Shown here one piece after another: positions 36,084 through 40,842 of a DNA stretch of 40,842 nucleotides. The first letter of the stretch is position 1; every line of letters begins with the position of its first letter. Source of the DNA: an uncultured Saprospiraceae bacterium (GTDB lineage Bacteria; Bacteroidota; Bacteroidia; Chitinophagales; Saprospiraceae). Both the position numbers and the translations under genes were made by a program. Under the pieces are notes generated by a model. It had not been told where the DNA came from, did not search any database, and worked only from the letters and a program-made list of their open reading frames with translations. Where the stretch lies: the NCBI GenBank assembly GCA_938010785.1, contig CALLVC010000406.1, positions 1 to 40,842 of the forward strand. The letters run 5' to 3'.

Positions 36084-36160
36084 AAGATGTATGATTAATT
36101 ACACCTAAAATTAGTCAGTCACCCAAAAACCTTTAACCGATAAAGATTAAAATAAAAAAT

Positions 36161-37162
36161 TTACCCCGGCTCTGCCTCAGACCCCGACGCACGACGCAAC
36201 AACCCTCTAAAAGCATCTCCAACCGTATTTCCTTGATTAACCACTTTAAAAACTTCAGAAGTAATTGGCATATCAATTCCATATTGTTCGGCTAATTCCA
36301 TAACGACCCCACAAGTTTTTACCCCTTCTGCTACCATTGACATTTCTTCTATAATATCATCTAGCGTTCTACCTTTTCCTAATTGCATGCCTACATGCCG
36401 ATTTCTACTTAACGGACTAATACAAGTAGCCACGAGGTCTCCCATGCCTGCTAATCCTGCAAAAGTGGCGGGTTGGCCTCCCATGGCTACTCCTAAACGC
36501 GTTAATTCCGCTAAACCTCGGGTAATGACTGCTGCACGGGTATTATCACCTGCACCAGCGCCGTCTCCCATTCCTGCAGCGATGGCAATGACATTTTTCA
36601 AAGCACCACCTAACTCACAGCCAATTACATCTTCATTAGTATACACTCTAAATAATCCAGAACTAAAGACCTTTTGTAAAGCTTCTGCAATTGTGTCGTC
36701 AACCATTGCTATTACTGACGCTGCAGCTTGTCCAGCCATAATTTCTCTAGCCAAATTCGGGCCAGTGAGTACTCCTGCTGGATGACCGGGCATGACAGAT
36801 TCGATGATTTCAGTCATCCGCATTTTAGTACCTTTCTCTAAACCTTTAGAAAGACTTACAATGGGAATCCAAGGCCGAATATATGGTTTAGCTTCTTCTA
36901 ATACATGTCTAAAACTTTGTGCGGGTACACCCATTACTAAAACATCAGCTTCTTTTACGGCATCTTGTATAGAGTTAGTGGCTTTTAAGGATGGAGTTAA
37001 TTTTGCTCCTGGTAAATATTTTTCATTTCTATGATTATTATTTATATCTGCTACTGTTTGTGGATTTCTAGCCCACATTGTTGTGGGAGATTTTCTAGCA
37101 GTAATAGAAGCAACTGTAGTTCCCCAAGAACCGCCGCCAAGTAGACCGATTTTTAATTTCAT
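36161..37162 (-). CDS. gpsA: Glycerol-3-phosphate dehydrogenase [NAD(P)+]
   Basis: The protein has 333 residues. It reduces dihydroxyacetone phosphate to sn-glycerol-3-phosphate, the backbone of glycerolipids. It shows the nucleotide-binding loop GLLGGGSWGTT (6-16), SKGLEKGT with K106, GPNLAREI (134-141) and the catalytic K189 in CELGGALKNVIAIAAG, followed by GDNTRAAVITRGLAE. All are typical of GpsA. It follows the PlsB-HAD-PlsC fusion gene by 109 bp on the same strand, so substrate supply and the first acylations are encoded together. This is a complete, normal-length enzyme. Confidence 0.95.
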   Translation of the reverse strand: MKLKIGLLGGGSWGTTVASITARKSPTTMWARNPQTVADINNNHRNEKYLPGAKLTPSLKATNSIQDAVKEADVLVMGVPAQSFRHVLEEAKPYIRPWIPIVSLSKGLEKGTKMRMTEIIESVMPGHPAGVLTGPNLAREIMAGQAAASVIAMVDDTIAEALQKVFSSGLFRVYTNEDVIGCELGGALKNVIAIAAGMGDGAGAGDNTRAAVITRGLAELTRLGVAMGGQPATFAGLAGMGDLVATCISPLSRNRHVGMQLGKGRTLDDIIEEMSMVAEGVKTCGVVMELAEQYGIDMPITSEVFKVVNQGNTVGDAFRGLLRRASGSEAEPG

Positions 37163-37236
37163 ATTTTGATTTTTGGTTGTTTTATAACGATGAGTTCATT
37201 TCAAAATTGAAACTTAATTGTCAAATTTATCTATCT

Positions 37237-37271
37237 TAACTGCTAACTGCTAACTGCTAACTGCTAACTGC
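37237..37271 (+). repeat. Five perfect tandem TAACTGC heptamers
   Basis: Five exact copies of TAACTGC (37237-37271) end directly at the stop codon of the acyltransferase fusion gene (minus strand, stop 37272-37274). It is the cleanest of the period-7 arrays in the window. Confidence 0.9.
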
Positions 37272-40200
37272 CTAAGCTTGCCCTAATTCCTGCAAATACA
37301 TTCCTCTAATCCACGTTATATTTTGGTTTAATTCTTCCTTTGTCCAATCAATTGTTGGGATAGGTTTTAGCACTTTAACTTCTACTGCCGCAGGTTTAAA
37401 TATGCCACCGTCTTCTGGGATAGAATCAATAGCGTTGGTGATAATGATTGGCACAATAGGCACGCCTGCTTGCATGGCCAAATGAAATGCACCTTTTTTA
37501 AATTTCCCTAATTTATAACTTTTACTACGTGTACCTTCGGGAAAAATAATGACAGAAGTTCCTGATTTTAAGGTATCTACAGCAGGTTGCATCGCTTCAA
37601 TTGCCTTGTCTTTATTTTTTCTGTCAATAAAAATCGCACCTCCAGCTTGTAGCATTTGACCTAAAATGGGTATGTTTTTTAATTCCTTTTTTGCAATACC
37701 TCGAACATTCTCTCGTATCAATTTTGCGGCGATGAACATATCCATCGAACTCTGATGATTGAGTATAAAAACTGCAGGTCGATGAGACCATAGATTTTCA
37801 TTGCCTTTCACTACCAATTGAGTACCAGCTACTTTTGTGACAAAATCACCCGTACTAGCAATTAATTTATTGACCCCTTCATTCCAATCCATGCTCACTG
37901 CTCCAGCAGTAAGTCCAGACAATATTGCTGGAAATAAACTGCCTGCCGCCAAAACTGTTCTAACAATATCCATCACTCCAGTTCGCTTTTCATCATCAAA
38001 CCGATAAACTGGCCAATCTCTTTCAAAAGCCAATGCAGACAATTTAGTATCGGGATTCATCGGACGAGGTTTGCCTACTATTTCTAATAGTGGTAAATCT
38101 TCCGCACTATCTGTATAAAAGAAACTCTTTGATAAATCTAAATTGAATTCTTGCTGAAGTGCTCTAGCTGCGTGTGCTTTTCCTTCTCCCCAACAAGCTG
38201 GCTCAACGATATTTCCTGTGAATTTCCCTTTTACTACCTCCATTCTAGTACACATCACATGCTTGATGTTCAGGTCTCTTGCCACGGGGTCAACTTGATA
38301 TGGGGTAGCTGCGGAAACAATGGCTACCGTATGTCCTTTCGCCATATGTGCTGCCACCATTGCCCTCGCCTCTGGATAAATCGAATCTGCTAAATGCTTT
38401 AAGTAAACTTCTTCTCCAACTTCAATAAATACCTTTTCGGGTACGCCTTTAACTCCCTTTGCGCCCATTGCCGCCATCGCTGCAAAGTTCCTGTCTCCAG
38501 TTGCATAAACCAATATGCCTGAAAATTGAGCTATAATTTCGCGAGTGGTCATTTTACCACTTAGGACCCTGTTTTGGAAAAATTCCTTTGCGGAAAAATC
38601 TTTGATTAATGTTCTATCTAAATCAAATAAAGCTCCAATATGTGCGCCTGCTTCCCCTTCCATAATTTCCTTGGTCAAAGCATCGGTTTTGGACCCAGGA
38701 ACAATTTCTCTTTCGATAGGAACTGGTAATAATTTTTCTTGAGGTTTAGCAAGCGTAATTTCTTGTAAAATCCGAATTCTTCTTCCAACGTCATTTAACT
38801 TTTCAAGAAAAGCACCGATTTCTTCTTTTTTACCGTCTTCTTTGGTTGGAATTAAACCCATACTTTCCACCAATCTTATGCCATTTAAAATAAAGGGTTT
38901 AGAGACGGCATCTAATCGTTGGATATTTCCTTGCCAATGCATTTCTTCTCCTAAGAAAATACATTTTTCTAAGAATATTTTCTTATTAAATTTCTGTGTA
39001 GTATCCCATTTTTGCAGGGCAAAAACGACTACTTTATAGGCCTCTATATAATTATATAATACTACTGGAGCTATTAAAACCTTTTGTTTTTCTAGCAAAT
39101 TATATGGTTTTGACCGATTACTACTTATTATCTTCTCCCATTTCTTATCTAAAAAAGAGAGATTTTCTTCGATTTCTTCTGTGAATTTTGCTTTTCGAGA
39201 ATAGAAAAATTCAAATTTGAATAAATCTCTTAAGAACATTATATCTGACCAAAATGCTGTTTGGCGCTCTGTTTTTAATCCATTTATTTTTGCAAAAGCT
39301 AATTCAATAAACGCTTGATGGTACAAGTGATGTACCGCCATATTAGCATAATAAGTGGCTTGCAAATAATTATCGCTGACAATGGCATATTTGGCTTGTG
39401 GACCTTCTCCTTGTTTTTGTAGCAAACCACCTTGCATTAAAATATTCAAGGCTTTTTGGACGGATTCACCAATTGGTTTACCTCTATCCACCATAGATTC
39501 TGGCTTATTGCTTTCTATGAATTGCATCATTGCAGCAATATCACTTTCAATAGCTCTTTTAGATAAAGCGAATTTACTTAACAATGAAATGCAAATAAAG
39601 GAAGCTGTCGTAACTGGCGTGATTTGATTGATTCTATGGACCAATTCAAAAGCAAAAAGAGAAATACCCTTTTGGTCACTTTGTTGATGACTTTTAATCA
39701 ATGGAATTCTAGCAGAATGTTTGTCATTAGCCTCAATAGCTGCTCCAAACCGAACAGAAATCTTTCCATAATTACTACTCATTTTCCGCACATAATCAAT
39801 CAGCCATTGCAGCGATTCTGTCTTTTTCTCTTTTCCTCTACTTTCAGCAGTCATATCTTTTACATCGGGAATCATATCGTAGACAATAGAAACAGGCACG
39901 TATTTTACGGTGTGGGCAGCATCTTTTTCCGCCTCCATAATATATTTCAGTATGCCCATTTTTGGCCAAACCAATTTACCTGTTCGAGAACGAGTACCTT
40001 CTATTGCCCACATGAAATGAGCTTGTTCATCTACCAAATGAGCTATGAAATGACGAAGGGTTGCCTTGTAGACTGTGTTATCTCGAATGTCTCGACGGAT
40101 AAAAATTGCGCCCGTATTTCTACCAAATAATCCTGCCCCAAAGAAGGCCATATTAATACCAGCAAAGATGTAGGGTAGTGGCAATCCATGTCGAAATAGC

Positions 40201-40511
40201 ACTAACGCCAACACAAACATATCAATATACGTCTTGTGGGTCATAACAAATGCCACAGGATGCCTTCGAACGACCTTAGCCAACTGTTTTATTTCCAATG
40301 GATTGACATCAATAGTCTTATCATATCCACGAGAGACAATAAATTGCATTAATTGCACCCCAATCAGGTCGGCAATTGGTTCATGTTTGGTCTGTAATTC
40401 TTTTAAATACTCTTTGGCTAGGGCAGTGACTTGTACTTCACTAACGCCTTGTTGGCGAGCAATTTCTTTTAGGGTTTCTTGAAATTTAGGCTGACTTACG
40501 ACTTTCTCCAT
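37272..40511 (-). CDS. Fusion of PlsB-like acyltransferase, HAD phosphatase-like domain and PlsC-like acyltransferase
   Basis: The protein has 1079 residues. Residues about 70-330 are a GPAT (PlsB)-like acyltransferase: H92-x4-D97 in HKTYID, IFIRRD (136-141) and EGTRSRTGK (171-179). A helical stretch to about 615 follows. Residues 625-830 are a HAD-IB phosphatase-like domain (SerB type) with nucleophile D630 in FDLDRTL and VSAATP later. Residues about 895-1075 are a PlsC-like 1-acylglycerol-3-phosphate acyltransferase with H919-x4-D924 (HQSSMD) and EGTRSKS (992-998). One chain could thus acylate glycerol-3-phosphate twice and perhaps dephosphorylate a product. In Mycobacterium tuberculosis, as I recall, PlsB2 and a HAD-PlsC protein are encoded by adjacent genes. 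The HAD substrate is inferred, not shown. Confidence 0.87.
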   Translation of the reverse strand: MEKVVSQPKFQETLKEIARQQGVSEVQVTALAKEYLKELQTKHEPIADLIGVQLMQFIVSRGYDKTIDVNPLEIKQLAKVVRRHPVAFVMTHKTYIDMFVLALVLFRHGLPLPYIFAGINMAFFGAGLFGRNTGAIFIRRDIRDNTVYKATLRHFIAHLVDEQAHFMWAIEGTRSRTGKLVWPKMGILKYIMEAEKDAAHTVKYVPVSIVYDMIPDVKDMTAESRGKEKKTESLQWLIDYVRKMSSNYGKISVRFGAAIEANDKHSARIPLIKSHQQSDQKGISLFAFELVHRINQITPVTTASFICISLLSKFALSKRAIESDIAAMMQFIESNKPESMVDRGKPIGESVQKALNILMQGGLLQKQGEGPQAKYAIVSDNYLQATYYANMAVHHLYHQAFIELAFAKINGLKTERQTAFWSDIMFLRDLFKFEFFYSRKAKFTEEIEENLSFLDKKWEKIISSNRSKPYNLLEKQKVLIAPVVLYNYIEAYKVVVFALQKWDTTQKFNKKIFLEKCIFLGEEMHWQGNIQRLDAVSKPFILNGIRLVESMGLIPTKEDGKKEEIGAFLEKLNDVGRRIRILQEITLAKPQEKLLPVPIEREIVPGSKTDALTKEIMEGEAGAHIGALFDLDRTLIKDFSAKEFFQNRVLSGKMTTREIIAQFSGILVYATGDRNFAAMAAMGAKGVKGVPEKVFIEVGEEVYLKHLADSIYPEARAMVAAHMAKGHTVAIVSAATPYQVDPVARDLNIKHVMCTRMEVVKGKFTGNIVEPACWGEGKAHAARALQQEFNLDLSKSFFYTDSAEDLPLLEIVGKPRPMNPDTKLSALAFERDWPVYRFDDEKRTGVMDIVRTVLAAGSLFPAILSGLTAGAVSMDWNEGVNKLIASTGDFVTKVAGTQLVVKGNENLWSHRPAVFILNHQSSMDMFIAAKLIRENVRGIAKKELKNIPILGQMLQAGGAIFIDRKNKDKAIEAMQPAVDTLKSGTSVIIFPEGTRSKSYKLGKFKKGAFHLAMQAGVPIVPIIITNAIDSIPEDGGIFKPAAVEVKVLKPIPTIDWTKEELNQNITWIRGMYLQELGQA

Positions 40512-40688
40512 TGGGTAATATAATTGCTGGTGATATTAGCTGATACCTTATGTACGGTTTCATTAGAGATTTAATGCTTAAGATAGAGATTTTTTTTTAA
40601 AATTTTTTAAAAAGGAACAATTTTTACCCTATAGTTTAAAAGAATCCCTAAATTTTATTGGCTTGATAACCAATATCTTGTGGATTGG
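40512..40688. other. AT-rich upstream region of the acyltransferase fusion
   Basis: The region contains A- and T-runs and a small inverted repeat TATTGG...CCAATA near 40658-40675. I see no exact TAnnTTTG box on the minus strand and no coding frame. Confidence 0.35.
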
Positions 40689-40842
40689 TAGAGCGTCAGA
40701 TAAAAAAGTAATAAATATCCGTGTTCCTTCACTAATCCGTGGTATTGATTACTACCACGGATTAGTGAAGGAACACAGATATTAGTTGATATTAAATTAC
40801 AATAATATTTTTTGTAATATCAATTTTTTATCTGACTATCTA
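40689..40842. repeat. Nested palindrome with three-way-junction fold; possible MITE or structured RNA
   Basis: Outer arms GTCAGATAAAAAA (40695-40707) and TTTTTTATCTGAC (40824-40836) pair perfectly, with TAGA/TCTA pairs outside them up to the window end. Inside are two hairpins: a 31-bp arm pair (40714-40744 with 40753-40783, one mismatch) and a 9-bp arm pair (TTGATATTA 40786-40794 with TAATATCAA 40815-40823). The hairpins abut each other and the outer stem, so the whole folds as a three-way junction. Terminal inverted repeats and lack of coding fit a MITE, but no target-site duplication can be checked at the window edge. Confidence 0.65.

Larger units (their letters stand above)
35906..36160. 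other. Repeat-rich convergent gap between WS/DGAT and gpsA
   Basis: The gap is filled by a heptamer array (35961-35995), an inverted degenerate counterpart (about 36042-36060, imperfectly complementary to 35970-35988) and an ACCTGCC-type palindrome at 36065-36083. Together they could form a long stem-loop and act as a two-sided terminator. No gene is present. Confidence 0.55.

Noticed and set aside
36387-37034. Plus-strand open frames opposite gpsA
   Set aside because: They are antisense shadows of a fully conserved GpsA reading frame.

Overview
The window looks like a chromosomal segment of a low-GC member of the Bacteroidota, probably close to the Saprospiria (phylum well supported, class inferred). 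The evidence is a type IX secretion (T9SS) type A sorting tail on a secreted glycoside hydrolase, a gliding-motility-type (type B) C-terminal domain on a 1592-residue adhesin-like protein, promoter -7 boxes of the form TAnnTTTG, almost no Shine-Dalgarno sequences, and a Bacteroidota-style Crp/Fnr regulator. I support 22 protein genes (one cut by the left edge) and one probable gene remnant. I see no tRNA, rRNA, CRISPR array, transposase, integrase or phage gene.

Layout. 1-5502 (minus strand): a saccharopine-dehydrogenase-like oxidoreductase (partial), a secreted clan GH-A hydrolase, an aldehyde dehydrogenase and a short-chain dehydrogenase. 5737-6603: TesB acyl-CoA thioesterase. 6776-10097 (minus): a secreted protein of unknown function, then a VWA protein and its MoxR-type AAA+ partner. 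10236-12000: a gene remnant and a ModF-like double-ATPase. 12122-18447 (plus): the giant T9SS adhesin-like protein and a TlpA-like thioredoxin lipoprotein. 18852-22016: an unusual fusion of a TIR-like domain, an acidic linker, TPRs and a YdfG-type dehydrogenase. 22054-23588: a Crp/Fnr regulator (minus) and a long AT-rich gap. 23589-27593 (plus): MATE exporter, membrane-anchored alpha/beta hydrolase, pyrR and pyrB. 28023-31010: a secreted giant coiled coil with a strict 40-residue period. 31161-33734 (minus): GH31 alpha-glucosidase. 34070-40511: a neutral-lipid block.

Functional themes. The right end reads as a triacylglycerol or wax-ester pathway. GpsA makes glycerol-3-phosphate. One 1079-residue protein carries a PlsB-like acyltransferase, a HAD phosphatase-like domain and a PlsC-like acyltransferase. 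A WS/DGAT acyltransferase with an appended SCP2 lipid-carrier domain lies convergent to them. Mycobacteria, as I recall, keep similar activities as adjacent separate genes. The thioesterase, aldehyde dehydrogenase, SDR and saccharopine-dehydrogenase-like genes on the left would fit fatty-acid or aldehyde metabolism, but that link is loose.

Non-coding structure. At least five gene ends carry degenerate tandem arrays with a 7-nt period, each built on a different heptamer. The right edge holds a roughly 150-bp nested palindrome that folds as a three-way junction and could be a MITE or a structured RNA. A perfect 17-bp inverted repeat separated by 62 nt lies between the convergent coiled-coil and GH31 genes. 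A REP-like double hairpin follows the TlpA-like gene.
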